Shown: positions 33,213-42,553 of the stretch, piece by piece
Layout: every line of letters begins with the position of its first letter
Numbering within the stretch: position 1 is the stretch's first letter
Source: an uncultured bacterium
GTDB lineage: Bacteria > Spirochaetota > UBA4802 > JAGODF01
Assembly (NCBI GenBank): GCA_937921485.1
Contig: CAKZSV010000049.1
Coordinates: 1-44,418 of the forward strand
Direction: 5' to 3'
DNA length: 44,418 bases
The notes under the pieces: model-generated
Told to the model about the DNA's origin: nothing
Databases searched by the model: none
The model's input: only the letters and a program-made list of their open reading frames with translations
Program-made: the position numbers and the translations under genes

Positions 33213-34784
33213 ATGAAATTTCATCGCGTCGTATCATGTGTAACTGCGGCTCTCCTTTACTGTACCGTGCTCATTGTGGCTTCCTGCTCAAAAACGAATT
33301 TTGTGGAAAGCGAGCCGAATAACACTATCGACACTGCAAATATCATCTCGCCAGGCAAGGAAATGCGCGGGCATCTTGGCACAGCCGATGATATTGATTA
33401 TTATAAGCTATTCATTTCCTCGCCTTCGATTCTGGATATACGGCTTTCTGAAGTACGAGGCATCAATCACAGCTTTTCTGTATGGGATAGCACCGGAAAA
33501 ACGAAAATTTTGCATGTCGATGACTTCCGTAAGTCTTCCCCCGAAAGGGCCTGCAACGTGCATATTGCCGGCGGGTATGTGTATATTTCCGTTCAGCACG
33601 GCGACAGAGACGCACCTGCCGCAAACCTTGAAAACGCGTATTCACTTAAAATCGAAGTCCGCAATATCAATCCGCATGAGGAAATTGAACCGAACAATTC
33701 TACGCTGCAAGCAACTCCTCTCCGCCTCGATGAAGAAATTTCTGGATATTTTTCTCCGGCTTTCAACAGAACCGACGACGCGAAAGGCGGTATCGTTCGC
33801 GAAGAGGACTGGTTTGCAATCGATGTGGAACTTCCTGGCTCGGTGCCCCGTCTTCTCGACATAGAGCTTTCTCCGGTGGACGAAATCGATTCGGAAATCC
33901 GGCTTTTCTCGCCCGCGATGAAAGAAATTATCGGACTCAATGGCAAAGGACCGGGAAAGGGCGAATCCATGCAGGGCATTTGCCTCACTGAACAGGGAAA
34001 ATATTACCTTGTTGTGTCATCTGTGAATTTCACATCTAATTTCGAAAAGCCGTACACCCTGAAGCTGAAGACACGTACCTTCGATTTCCGTTCTGAAACA
34101 GAACCAAACGAAGTGCCGGAACATGCTCAAATTATTCAGACAGAGGAAATAAGCGGAAGTTTTGCCTCACGAGATGACCGCGACTGGTTTTTATTAAAGA
34201 AGGAATCAACGCCTCACATCGCGCGCATCGAAGTTTCCAGCGCAGAAGATATCGACATCGCATTCAATGTGTACGATTCGACTTTAAAAAAGCTTTTTGA
34301 GGTGAATGCGGCACCTGCAGGACAGCGAGAAATCGTACCGAACGCAGGATACAGCGACGATATCTTTATTGAAATACTTCCCCGGGGAGCCGTTACCACA
34401 ACCGGGCAACATTATAAACTTTCCATTGCCACGCGCCCTTATGCGGAAGGACTGGAATACGAGCCGAATGATACGCTAAAAACTGCCACACCCATCTGCG
34501 GCAATACCATCACGGGATATACATCAAAGAAAGGCGATATCGATTATTACCTGCTAGAGTTCCCCTCGCGCGCACACAAAAAATTATCTGCAAGCGCGGT
34601 GAGCAGCTCAAAGCTTAAAGTGTCGATAACAGATCCTCGCGGGCACATCATACGGACAATAATGATCCCCGGCGGTACCGAAAAGAGGTTTTATGAGACG
34701 CTCGATACGAAAGGGTACCTGGTGGTAACATCGCTTTCGGAAAACTACAGCGAACCATACGTAATCCGGATTGAGGATAAATGA
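33213..34784 (+). CDS. Lipoprotein with four PPC-type beta-sandwich repeats
   Basis: 523 residues. The signal sequence is of lipoprotein type with lipobox IVAS-C25, so Cys25 is lipidated. Four bacterial pre-peptidase C-terminal (PPC) repeats follow. Each begins with the EPN motif: EPNNTIDTANII (about 33), EPNNSTLQATPL (about 160), EPNEVPEHAQII (about 290), EPNDTLKTATPI (about 415). Each continues with an ISGxF segment and a DxDWF/DIDYY strand (DIDYYKLFI, EEDWFAIDV, DRDWFLLKK, DIDYYLLEF). PPC domains usually sit at the end of secreted peptidases. Here no protease domain is present, so a cell-surface binding role is more likely. Confidence 0.88.
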   Translation: MKFHRVVSCVTAALLYCTVLIVASCSKTNFVESEPNNTIDTANIISPGKEMRGHLGTADDIDYYKLFISSPSILDIRLSEVRGINHSFSVWDSTGKTKILHVDDFRKSSPERACNVHIAGGYVYISVQHGDRDAPAANLENAYSLKIEVRNINPHEEIEPNNSTLQATPLRLDEEISGYFSPAFNRTDDAKGGIVREEDWFAIDVELPGSVPRLLDIELSPVDEIDSEIRLFSPAMKEIIGLNGKGPGKGESMQGICLTEQGKYYLVVSSVNFTSNFEKPYTLKLKTRTFDFRSETEPNEVPEHAQIIQTEEISGSFASRDDRDWFLLKKESTPHIARIEVSSAEDIDIAFNVYDSTLKKLFEVNAAPAGQREIVPNAGYSDDIFIEILPRGAVTTTGQHYKLSIATRPYAEGLEYEPNDTLKTATPICGNTITGYTSKKGDIDYYLLEFPSRAHKKLSASAVSSSKLKVSITDPRGHIIRTIMIPGGTEKRFYETLDTKGYLVVTSLSENYSEPYVIRIEDK

Positions 34785-34827
34785 TATATCGCGTTGTTTT
34801 GCAGGCTACATGGGCCTGGATATACTG

Positions 34828-35847
34828 CTACAATGTCTCATCATCCTCAACATGCTTTTCCGTCCTGGAAATCCTTCCGGATTCGGAATAATACCCGCGA
34901 ACGGTTGCAAGCGGCACGCGGTAATCGTTTCGCGCGTTCCATAAAATATAGCCGCGCACTTTCGCGTCGTGCACTGCTTTGATCTGCGCCTCGATGTATT
35001 TATCGAAACTCAACCCCGACATGCCAACCTTCATCTGAAATGCCTGAATGTAAGTGACGATTTCTGCCTTCTTCGTACGTTCGCGCGCTTTCTTTGAAGT
35101 GAGAAATACCGTATAATACGGATCGGCCATGAGCTTCTTGCTCCAGGTATAGTGCGACGGATACGCCATCGGGCAGATGATATCTACCACTTTATCGAGT
35201 CCCTCGACTCGCTGTCCGATTGGGTCATTGGCATTCAGAGGAATTCTTCCGAAAATATCGGCGGCAATTCTGACATTGTACTGTTTCAGGTGTTCGCGCG
35301 CACGGGCAAGAAAACCTTCAATGAACGCATACCGTTCGCTTAATGAAACCTTGCCCCTTACGCTATAATCGGTGAAGCGAATATAGTCAAACTGGATTTC
35401 CTTAAAACCCTTGCGGCATGCATCCTCGGCTACTTTTAATCTGTTTGCAATGACAGAAGGATCAACCGGCCAGTGGCTCAAACCATCGGCAAAAACGACC
35501 ACTCGTGCAACCGGATGCATTCCATTTTCAAGGCACATTGCCACATTTTCGGCAGGAACCTGGCAGGTATCGCGTGTTCCAATCTGAACGTCAATAACGA
35601 TGGTGTTGATATTCGAAGCTCTGGATGCTTCAATATATTGACGGAGTTTTGCCGCGTCGCGACCGGATGCAACGGTGAGATAAATCCCCCGATAAAATTC
35701 CGGATAGGCATAGCTGGAAACAGGCAACGAATCGCCTTCCCTGCTCGTTGAAAGCTTCGCGCTCTGACTGAAAATTCTGCGTTCAAGCAGAAAAAACGTC
35801 GCGATGAGCACCATGGCAAGACCAGCAGCAAAAAACGTTTTTTTCAT
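34828..35847 (-). CDS. Putative glycoside hydrolase of the DUF4015 family
   Basis: 339 residues from the ATG at 35847, with GAGGA 8 bases upstream. The in-frame ATG at 35943 is less likely. An N-terminal anchor (KKTFFAAGLAMVLIATFFLLE) precedes a TIM-barrel typical of DUF4015: YRGIYLTVASGRDAAKLRQYIEA, TIVIDVQIG, PVARVVVFADG, GFKEIQFDYIRFTDY with the acidic residues expected for catalysis, IAADIFGRIP, ICPMAYPSHYTW and GYILWNARNDY. It would act outside the cytoplasmic membrane on a polysaccharide, substrate unknown. It is convergent with the lipoprotein gene with a gap of 43 bases. Confidence 0.86.
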   Translation of the reverse strand: MKKTFFAAGLAMVLIATFFLLERRIFSQSAKLSTSREGDSLPVSSYAYPEFYRGIYLTVASGRDAAKLRQYIEASRASNINTIVIDVQIGTRDTCQVPAENVAMCLENGMHPVARVVVFADGLSHWPVDPSVIANRLKVAEDACRKGFKEIQFDYIRFTDYSVRGKVSLSERYAFIEGFLARAREHLKQYNVRIAADIFGRIPLNANDPIGQRVEGLDKVVDIICPMAYPSHYTWSKKLMADPYYTVFLTSKKARERTKKAEIVTYIQAFQMKVGMSGLSFDKYIEAQIKAVHDAKVRGYILWNARNDYRVPLATVRGYYSESGRISRTEKHVEDDETL

Positions 35848-36227
35848 CGAAGCAATCCTCAATATAAATTTTTCGGGAAAATCCCGATGGAGTTGCGGCG
35901 CACAAATATTCAATGTTGAGGTAGTGTGCGTATTAACAACCAAAGCCGGGACTATATATTAAATATCGTCAGCTTCGTGATGGCATTGAAGCGATAAATT
36001 GTGACATCACGCAAGTTGTGTCATATAACGTCCGCCTGAAATTAAAATCAACCTTTTTCGTGGTTCGGATGCAAAAATATTTATATTACCTGCGATATTT
36101 TTCATCTATGCGATAACAAAAACGTATTGCATTATGTTCTTGACGAAGTCCACAACGCTTCTCATCATCCGCCACAACACCTTTCAGAGCATCAAAAACA
36201 AATTCCTTTTTAAAAAAGGGTTTACAA
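35848..36227. other. Divergent region before the NagB/PIG-L fusion gene
   Basis: 380 bases with no credible gene. It holds an inverted TGACA (36002-36006)/TGTCA (36019-36023) pair separated by 12 bases. TTGACG occurs near 36135 without a convincing -10. Just before the start, CCTTTTT (36205-36211) can pair with AAAAAGG (36213-36219), which overlaps the ribosome-binding GGG and might dampen translation. Confidence 0.4.
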
Positions 36228-38147
36228 ATGAACATCAACCATGTGAATGAAAGCCGTTTTGAAAAAATTCCGGTGAAACTTTTCTCAAGCTCCAGGGAAG
36301 CATCACAATATGTCGCAGGAGAAATCGCCCTGCTGATTCGGCAGCGCCAGTCGGAAGGCCGCACCTGCGTGCTGGGACTTGCCACCGGCTCCTCACCCGT
36401 CACCGTGTACGAGGAGCTCGTCCGTCTTCATCGCGAAGAAGGGCTTTCGTTTTCCAATGTCATCACCTTCAACCTGGACGAATACTGGCCGATGGATCCA
36501 TCCGCATTTCAGAGCTATCAGCGCTTCATGAGGGAGCATCTTTTTAATCTCATCGATATTCCCGAAGGCAATATCCATATCCCCGATGGCACCATCGAAC
36601 GCGATGCAGTGGAACGCTACTGCGCAGAATACGAAGAGGCAATCCGACGTGCCGGCGGCGTAGATTTGCAGATACTCGGCATCGGGCGCACCGGACATAT
36701 CGGCTTCAACGAACCCGGCTCGCAGCTCGTTTCCCGCACACGGCTTATCTATCTCGATTCCATCACCAGGGCGGATGCGGCGAGCGACTTTTTCGGCGAG
36801 GAAAACGTCCCCCTTCGCGCCATCACCATGGGCATCGGCACCATCATGGAATCGCGGCGCATCATCCTCATGGCATGGGGCGAGGACAAAGCGGCCATCA
36901 TACGCGAAGCCATCGAAGGCCCCTGCACCGACCAGGTGCCGGCATCGCAGCTGCAGCGCCATCCCGCCTGCACCATCATCTTAGATGAAGCATCGAGCGC
37001 AGAACTCACCCGAATAAAAACCCCCTGGTTGGTTGGCTCTTGCGATTGGGACGATGGCAGGCTGGTGCGCCGCGCGGTCGTATGGCTTTGCAAAAAAACC
37101 GGCAAATCCATTTTAAAGCTCGAAGACCGCGATTACACAGAGCACGGCATGCACGATCTGGTGGCCGATAAAGGTCCGGCATACTCAATAAACATTCGCG
37201 TGTTCAACGAACTTCAGCACACCATCACCGGATGGCCGGGCGGAAAGCCTGATGCCGATGATTCCACGCGCCCCGAACGCGCGAAGCCTTTCCCGAAACG
37301 CGTGCTGGTTTTCAGCCCGCACCCCGATGACGATGTCATCTGCATGGGAGGAACTCTCATCCGGCTGGTCGATCAGGGACATGAAGTGCACGTGGCATAT
37401 CAAACCTCGGGCAACATCGCTGTCTTCGATGACGACGCCGTACGCTTTCTCGATTTTGTGCGCGACCTTGCTCATGATCGCGGCTGGCAGCAAAAGGAAC
37501 TTGAAGAATTTGTGCGAAGCGTCATTGGCTTTTCACGGGATAAAAGCCCCGCGCAAACCGACGGCAAGGACCTATTGCTTGTGAAAACGCTCATCCGCCG
37601 CGGGGAAGCAAAAGCCGCCTGCCGCTTCGTGGGAATCCCCGAAGATCGCATCCATTTTCTGGACATGCCGTTTTACCAGACAGGACTGGTGAAAAAGAAA
37701 AAGCTTTCCGATGCGGATATCGCGCTTGTTGTGGACATCTTACAAAACATCAAGCCGCATCAGGTGTACGCGGCGGGGGATTTGTCCGATCCCCACGGCA
37801 CTCACCGCGTCTGCCTTGATGCAATCTTCAATGCGCTTTTCCAATTGAAGCATGAAAGCTGGATGCGGGATTGCCGCGTGTGGCTATACCGCGGCGCGTG
37901 GCAGGAATGGAACATCGCGGATGCTGGCATGGCAGTTCCGCTTTCGCCCTCGGAATTAATGAAAAAGCGCCGCGCCATCTTTAAACACCAGTCGCAGAAA
38001 GACAGACCGCTTTTCCCCGGTCCCGACAGCCGGGAATTCTGGCAGCGTTCGGAAGCGCGCAACCGCGCCACGGCGGAGCTTTACAATCAGCTCGGCATGG
38101 CGGAATACGAGGCTATGGAAGTTTTCAAAAGATATGTGGTGAAATAA
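36228..38147 (+). CDS. Glucosamine-6-phosphate deaminase fused to a PIG-L deacetylase domain
   Basis: 639 residues from the ATG at 36228, with AAGGG 7-8 bases upstream. Residues 1-280 are NagB: LATGSSPVTVYEEL, FNLDEYWPM with the catalytic-type D84, and GIGRTGHIGFNEPGS (151-165, H157), with T where most members have D. Residues 355-600 are a PIG-L/LmbE zinc-dependent deacetylase: VLVFSPHPDDDVICMGGTL (HPDDD 365-369) and the third zinc-ligand region SDPHGTHR. Such fusions are known in Bacteroidetes and spirochaetes. The pair may deacetylate N-acetylglucosamine phosphates and then deaminate glucosamine 6-phosphate to fructose 6-phosphate. The coupled scheme is inferred. Confidence 0.88.
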   Translation: MNINHVNESRFEKIPVKLFSSSREASQYVAGEIALLIRQRQSEGRTCVLGLATGSSPVTVYEELVRLHREEGLSFSNVITFNLDEYWPMDPSAFQSYQRFMREHLFNLIDIPEGNIHIPDGTIERDAVERYCAEYEEAIRRAGGVDLQILGIGRTGHIGFNEPGSQLVSRTRLIYLDSITRADAASDFFGEENVPLRAITMGIGTIMESRRIILMAWGEDKAAIIREAIEGPCTDQVPASQLQRHPACTIILDEASSAELTRIKTPWLVGSCDWDDGRLVRRAVVWLCKKTGKSILKLEDRDYTEHGMHDLVADKGPAYSINIRVFNELQHTITGWPGGKPDADDSTRPERAKPFPKRVLVFSPHPDDDVICMGGTLIRLVDQGHEVHVAYQTSGNIAVFDDDAVRFLDFVRDLAHDRGWQQKELEEFVRSVIGFSRDKSPAQTDGKDLLLVKTLIRRGEAKAACRFVGIPEDRIHFLDMPFYQTGLVKKKKLSDADIALVVDILQNIKPHQVYAAGDLSDPHGTHRVCLDAIFNALFQLKHESWMRDCRVWLYRGAWQEWNIADAGMAVPLSPSELMKKRRAIFKHQSQKDRPLFPGPDSREFWQRSEARNRATAELYNQLGMAEYEAMEVFKRYVVK

Positions 38148-38148
38148 A

Positions 38149-38174
38149 GTGAATGGTAGCGTACCATAGTTCAC
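38149..38174. terminator. Hairpin after the NagB/PIG-L gene
   Basis: GTGAA-TGGTA (38149-38158) pairs with TACCA and TTCAC (38162-38174), with a three-base loop and a small bulge. It stands right after the stop. A T-rich stretch follows only after 8 bases, so it is a weak terminator candidate. Confidence 0.4.
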
Positions 38175-38193
38175 CTGACCTTATTCATTTTTA

Positions 38194-38222
38194 TTGACAT
38201 GCTATATTCTATTCGATATATT
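38194..38222 (+). promoter_or_regulatory. Promoter of the TumE-type toxin-antitoxin locus
   Basis: TTGACA (38194-38199), 17 bases, TATATT (38217-38222). It leaves a leader of about 80 bases before the antitoxin gene, whose GAGGA is at 38299-38303. Confidence 0.65.
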
Positions 38223-38308
38223 GATTTTAATGAAATAAGAACATTAAAAGATTCATATGAACTCAGCGATTTTTATCATTCTTCCATACCGTACTCGAGG
38301 AACAGCAT

Positions 38309-38611
38309 ATGCCAATGCCTGCAAAAATTGGTGAAATTCTTATTAAAACCACGAAATCAAACGACCTGGATGAAGCTTTGTTTAAAGTTCTTGAAGATTA
38401 TTTCATTTTGAAAATAAAGAATCTGGAAGAAACAATAGACTACTTCCAGAAAAAATGGGGCATGAATTTTGAAGAATATAAATCAAATATCGCCAAAAAT
38501 ACCCTACAGAAGGACCATTATTCATTCGAGTGCGAAAAAGATTTCTGGGAATGGGAAGAAGCCGTAACCCTGAAAAACCATTATGAAACAATAAAAAATC
38601 AATGGATGTAA
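38309..38611 (+). CDS. Antitoxin of a TumE-family toxin-antitoxin pair
   Basis: 100 residues, with GAGGA 5 bases before the ATG. The protein is mostly helical and acidic: IGEILIKTTKSNDLDEALFK, the ETIDYFQKKWGMNFEEYKSN motif, which is typical of small proteins paired with DUF6516/TumE-like toxins, and YSFECEKDFWEWEEAVTLK near the end. It overlaps the downstream toxin by 10 bases, which couples translation. The frame is intact even though the toxin is broken, so it may remain as a stand-alone protein. Confidence 0.75.
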   Translation: MPMPAKIGEILIKTTKSNDLDEALFKVLEDYFILKIKNLEETIDYFQKKWGMNFEEYKSNIAKNTLQKDHYSFECEKDFWEWEEAVTLKNHYETIKNQWM

Positions 38612-38929
38612 ATACTTTTTTACTTTCCCTTTTTCAAACGCTTTCGAAACACGATTTTGTGAAAGATGTTGAACTAAAGCGTGAAGCTTTCGTGATAAAA
38701 GGAAAGCTGATATTGGCAAATGGCCGATGTGTATATTTATTTCAATGAGTTTACGAGCACTACCGCTTTTGCTTTGCTCGAGAACAACAAAAGAATCTGG
38801 GGAATCGATTTCGATAATCCCAGAGGTTAGCATGAACATCCCTTTGACAATCCACTTTCGCATCTAAACATCGAAGAAAAATCAATCGAAGAAATTATCG
38901 CCGCCCTTGCGCAAACCTGGAATCTATAA
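38602..38929 (+). pseudogene. TumE-family (DUF6516-like) toxin, frameshifted and interrupted
   Basis: The start at 38602 overlaps the antitoxin. MDVNTFLLSLFQTLSKHDFV and KREAFVIKGKLILANG are read in one frame. Near 38724 the continuation moves to another frame by what looks like one extra base (VYIYFNEFTSTTAFALLENNK, RIWGIDFDNPRG). In that frame a TAG at 38828-38830 stands where the family has Trp (G-stop-HEHPFDNPLSH). The tail LNIEEKSIEEIIAALAQTW then runs to 38929. Both lesions would inactivate the protein. The last bases overlap the convergent ftsK end. Confidence 0.8.
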
Positions 38930-41488
38930 ATACACTTCCCGCGGCTTCGAACCCTGCTGCGGACCAATAAGCCCTTTCTCTTCCATGAGTTCAATCATCC
39001 GAGCTGCACGGTTATAGCCGATGGAAAGCCGTCGCTGCAGATATGAAGCGGAAGCCTTCTTCGTTTCGGCCACAATGCGAAGCGCTTCCTGAAAGAGTTC
39101 GTCCTCTTCGCCGCTGAAATCCTCATCGTCTTCGGCTTCGAAAAGCTCCTCTTCAATATCGATATAGTTCGGCCGTGCAAGCCTGCGGAGATGCTGCACA
39201 ATGGAAATCACTTCGTCTTCGGAAATGAATGCGCCCTGAATGCGGATGGGAAACGAACTCATGGGCGATTGATAGAGCATGTCGCCTTTGCCGAGCAGTT
39301 TCTCCGCGCCGTTCTGGTCGATGATGGTGCGCGAGTCGGTCTTCTGCGCCACCTGGAACGCGATGCGCGCGGGGAAATTCGCCTTGATGATGCCGGTGAT
39401 GACATCAACCGACGGGCGCTGGGTGGCAAGCACCAGATGAATTCCAACCGCGCGCGCCTTTTGCGCGATGCGCGTGATGAATCCCTCGATTTCCTTCGCG
39501 GCCACCATCATCAGATCCGCCAGCTCATCCATGATAATAACAATGTAGGGAAGTTTTTCACAGCCGGGTGTTTTTTCCGCACGCTCGTTGTAGCGGTCGA
39601 TATCGCGCGTGTTCATCGCGGAAAGAAGCCGGTAGCGTCGCTCCATTTCAATCGTGGCCCATTTCAGCGCGCGGGGAGCCACATGCGGTTCGGTGATAAC
39701 GGGCGTGAGCAGATGCGGCAGGCCGTTGTACAATTGCAATTCGACCATCTTCGGATCGACCAGAATGAAGCGCACGTGGTTCGGATCGTAATTATACACA
39801 AGGCTGGTGATGATGGTATTCACCAGCACCGACTTTCCCGAACCGGTTGCGCCTGCGATGAGAAGGTGCGGAAGTTTTTTTAGGTCAAGCGTCACCGGAT
39901 TGCCGAGGATATCCTTGCCGAGGGCGACTTTCAGCCTTCCGGGAATGAGCGCATATTCCGGCGCTTTGATGATATCGCCGAGCGTCACCATTTCCCTGTT
40001 GAGGTTCGGCACCTCCACTCCGATGGCGGATTTACCGGGAATGGGCGCCACCACGCGCACGCGCGAGGCCGCCAGCGCCATGGCGATATCGTCGGCGAGC
40101 GCGACGATTCTGTTGACTTTAATGCCGGGCGCAATCTGCATTTCGTACAGCGTGATAACCGGCCCGCGGTTAACTTTTACCACGCGCGACTCGATGCCGA
40201 AATCGCGCAGCGTGTTGACTAACAGATCAGAATTTCTTCGTATTTCGCTTTGGAAGGTTTCCGAATCAGCACTCTGCGTCGAGATGAGGTATTTCACCGG
40301 AAGCGCGTATTCTTTCGCCATCGAAATTTTTTCAAATACATGGGGCATCTCTCCCGACTCTGCTGCCACATCGGCTTCATCATCAATGACTGCGATAGCA
40401 TCATCACCGGCATCCTCTTCAATGCTGTCGTCAAGGCTGTAGATTGCCTTCTCCTGCTGCGCGATCTCTTCATCGGAGTCTTCATTCAGCACCGCACGCG
40501 TATCCTCTTTAAGTTCCGTAATCTGCCGAGGCGAAACACTGATTTCTTTTAATGAAACCGCGCTCAGCGCATCGCGTACGGGTTGTGATGACATCCACCT
40601 GTCCCATTCTGAATCGGACTGCGAAAGCAGGGGAACCGTACATCCGGCATTATCATCATCTTTCGCCGCGCCGACGCTATTAAAAAGCGACCTGTCGGCT
40701 TCGCGATAGTGATGATATGCATACCCATCGCCGCCGGCACCATCATATACGGGATTCTGCATTGAAATGAGTTTTACCGCACCATCGGCAGCTGTATCCG
40801 GACGCGAGTAATGCGTCCCATATAATACAATCTTCTTTTTTGTGACCCAGGGGAGCCGTCCTTTTTTTCTTTTTTCAATCGCTTCCTCGATGCTATTACG
40901 CGGCACCCTCCTTTCACGCAGCCTGACGATAATTCTTCTGCATCTTCCAATTATCAGGGGAAGCATCCTGCGTATGCCGCGCATAAACCCCGAAAGAGAA
41001 AAAATTCCAGGAAGGATAAGACCGAGCAGGTTGAGGCCGAGCACAAGCAAGGTTGTGCCGAAGACACCGAAAAGCTGCCGGGAAAAATTGGCTAAAAGCA
41101 TTCCCATCCAGCCGCCCGCATTTTCGGGATGTACCGCATGAAAGAAAAAACCAAGAAGCGGCGATAACACCACCGCAAGATAGACAAGGGCAATGAGTTT
41201 TTCCTTTAGCTGCCCCAATCCCCCCTGTTTCATCATTCCCCATGCTAAAAGAGCAAGACATGCAGGAATAATAAAGGCCGCAAGGCCAAACGCGCCCCGC
41301 AGATGCTTCGCAAGCCATGCGCCGAAAGGTCCAATGAGATTTGCGACAGCCCTTCCTGTTGCAAGGTTTTCGGCATCATGCGGATTAAAGCTTGCAAGGG
41401 AAGTCAAAAGAACAATCGCGGATAATGCTAAAATCACACCCTCGATTTCCCTTCTGTGGGTTTCTTTCTTTTCAGTGTTCTCAACCAA
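38924..41488 (-). CDS. ftsK: DNA translocase FtsK/SpoIIIE
   Basis: About 854 residues if translation starts at the TTG at 41488, which has GGAG 8 bases upstream and lies just before the first family-like segment. An in-frame ATG at 41614 has no ribosome site but would add 42 residues. Four TM spans lie in the first 180 residues (GVILALSAIVLLTSLASF, AAFIIPACLALLAWGMM, LIALVYLAVVLSPLLGFFF, FGTTLLVLGLNLLGLILPG). An acidic linker follows, and then the motor: GATGSGKSVLVN about 310 residues from the end, LVDPKMVELQLY, VIIMDELADLMM, ATQRPSVDVITG. The C-terminal gamma winged helix (SYLQRRLSIGYNRAARMIELMEEKG, as parts) reads KOPS sites. It moves chromosome ends through the septum. Confidence 0.93.
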   Translation of the reverse strand: MVENTEKKETHRREIEGVILALSAIVLLTSLASFNPHDAENLATGRAVANLIGPFGAWLAKHLRGAFGLAAFIIPACLALLAWGMMKQGGLGQLKEKLIALVYLAVVLSPLLGFFFHAVHPENAGGWMGMLLANFSRQLFGVFGTTLLVLGLNLLGLILPGIFSLSGFMRGIRRMLPLIIGRCRRIIVRLRERRVPRNSIEEAIEKRKKGRLPWVTKKKIVLYGTHYSRPDTAADGAVKLISMQNPVYDGAGGDGYAYHHYREADRSLFNSVGAAKDDDNAGCTVPLLSQSDSEWDRWMSSQPVRDALSAVSLKEISVSPRQITELKEDTRAVLNEDSDEEIAQQEKAIYSLDDSIEEDAGDDAIAVIDDEADVAAESGEMPHVFEKISMAKEYALPVKYLISTQSADSETFQSEIRRNSDLLVNTLRDFGIESRVVKVNRGPVITLYEMQIAPGIKVNRIVALADDIAMALAASRVRVVAPIPGKSAIGVEVPNLNREMVTLGDIIKAPEYALIPGRLKVALGKDILGNPVTLDLKKLPHLLIAGATGSGKSVLVNTIITSLVYNYDPNHVRFILVDPKMVELQLYNGLPHLLTPVITEPHVAPRALKWATIEMERRYRLLSAMNTRDIDRYNERAEKTPGCEKLPYIVIIMDELADLMMVAAKEIEGFITRIAQKARAVGIHLVLATQRPSVDVITGIIKANFPARIAFQVAQKTDSRTIIDQNGAEKLLGKGDMLYQSPMSSFPIRIQGAFISEDEVISIVQHLRRLARPNYIDIEEELFEAEDDEDFSGEEDELFQEALRIVAETKKASASYLQRRLSIGYNRAARMIELMEEKGLIGPQQGSKPREVYL

Positions 41489-41708
41489 TTCTCGTTCTCC
41501 GGTTTTGAGGCACAAGGGGGCACAAACTTTTTCCCGGTATTTATTGTCGGCATTTATCAATGTATTATTGAGCATAGAGAGCGCAAACAGAAAAAGAATT
41601 TTTGAAATGACCATAATGTAATTGACAAAATCGAATATTTTTTTAGCATATGAGAAATAGAAAAATTATGGATATTGTTGATGAAGCGGGGGATATTCCT
41701 TTTCTTGT

Positions 41709-42380
41709 GTCAAAGACGATTTCCTTGCCACCACCAGCCACGAACTTCGCACACCGCTTCACGGCATCATGGGACTTTCCGACTCGATATCAAGAGGCGA
41801 ACCGGGACCTGTAAACGAAGTCCAAAAAGAAAACCTACGACTCATCAATCAAAGCGCATTGCATCTCACTGAATTAGTAAATGAAATTCTGGATTTCAGC
41901 AAAATTCGCGCCGGCAAAGCCGACCTTTTTTTAGAAAAGACCCGGCTTGAAGATATTGCCGCCACAGTGGTATCACTCATGAAGCAGTCAGCGAATGCAA
42001 CCATGTCAATTGCAACGGCCGGACATCCTGAACCGTATCTCATCAGCTCCGGGAACGCGATGCCCGTAAAATCGCGCGGTTCGATTATTGGTTTTATGGA
42101 ATCCTATAAATACCAATCAATTATGCATTTTATGAATAAAGGCGACATCTTTCTGCTTTATACCGACGGCCTGGTCGATCTTATACGCAACCAACACGGC
42201 GCATTTAATGATCCCGATTTCAACGCATGGGAGAAGTTCGAAACCCGCATTGGCTCAATTGATCCACATCTCACCCTTGATGAAATTATTGCGCACATCC
42301 TTAAGCCGCCGGATAGAGCAAGCTTCTCGCAAAATCGCACCGAGGATGATATCACTATCATAGCCATCAAACTGACGTAA
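41709..42380 (+). pseudogene. Remnant of a histidine kinase/SpoIIE-type phosphatase with internal deletion
   Basis: An open frame from about 41709 first encodes a HisKA dimerisation box (KDDFLATTSHELRTPLHGIMG, H in SHELRTP) and its second helix (LINQSALHLTELVNEILDFSKIRAG). Soon after RLEDIAATVVSLMKQSANA it becomes the end of a PP2C/SpoIIE phosphatase (IATAGHPEPYLISS, IFLLYTDGLVDLIRN, NRTEDDITIIAIKL). The ATPase domain, receiver and most of the phosphatase core are missing, but the frame is kept, so one in-frame deletion joined the two ends. The 5' part is gone too. A short, different frame (from ATG 41668) abuts it. Known parents are large 7TM-sensor kinases of spirochaetes. Confidence 0.75.
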
Positions 42381-42553
42381 AAGAATCTCAACTTTTAACT
42401 TAATCCCGAGAAGCGAGTTCCATCACCCGCTTACAGAAAGGGGCATCTTTACCATAGTCACGAAACTCTTCCGAAGGTCGAATCATTCCATTCTCCCGGC
42501 ATGTAATTATGCGTTTACACTGTGATCGAAAACTCCTTGGGTTAGTCCCTTTT

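Noticed and set aside
36086..36403. Minus-strand frame at the start of the NagB/PIG-L gene
   Set aside because: It is antisense to the conserved NagB N-terminus and has no support.
38199..38411. 70-codon frame before the TumE-type antitoxin
   Set aside because: It begins inside the predicted promoter and overlaps the better-supported antitoxin gene.
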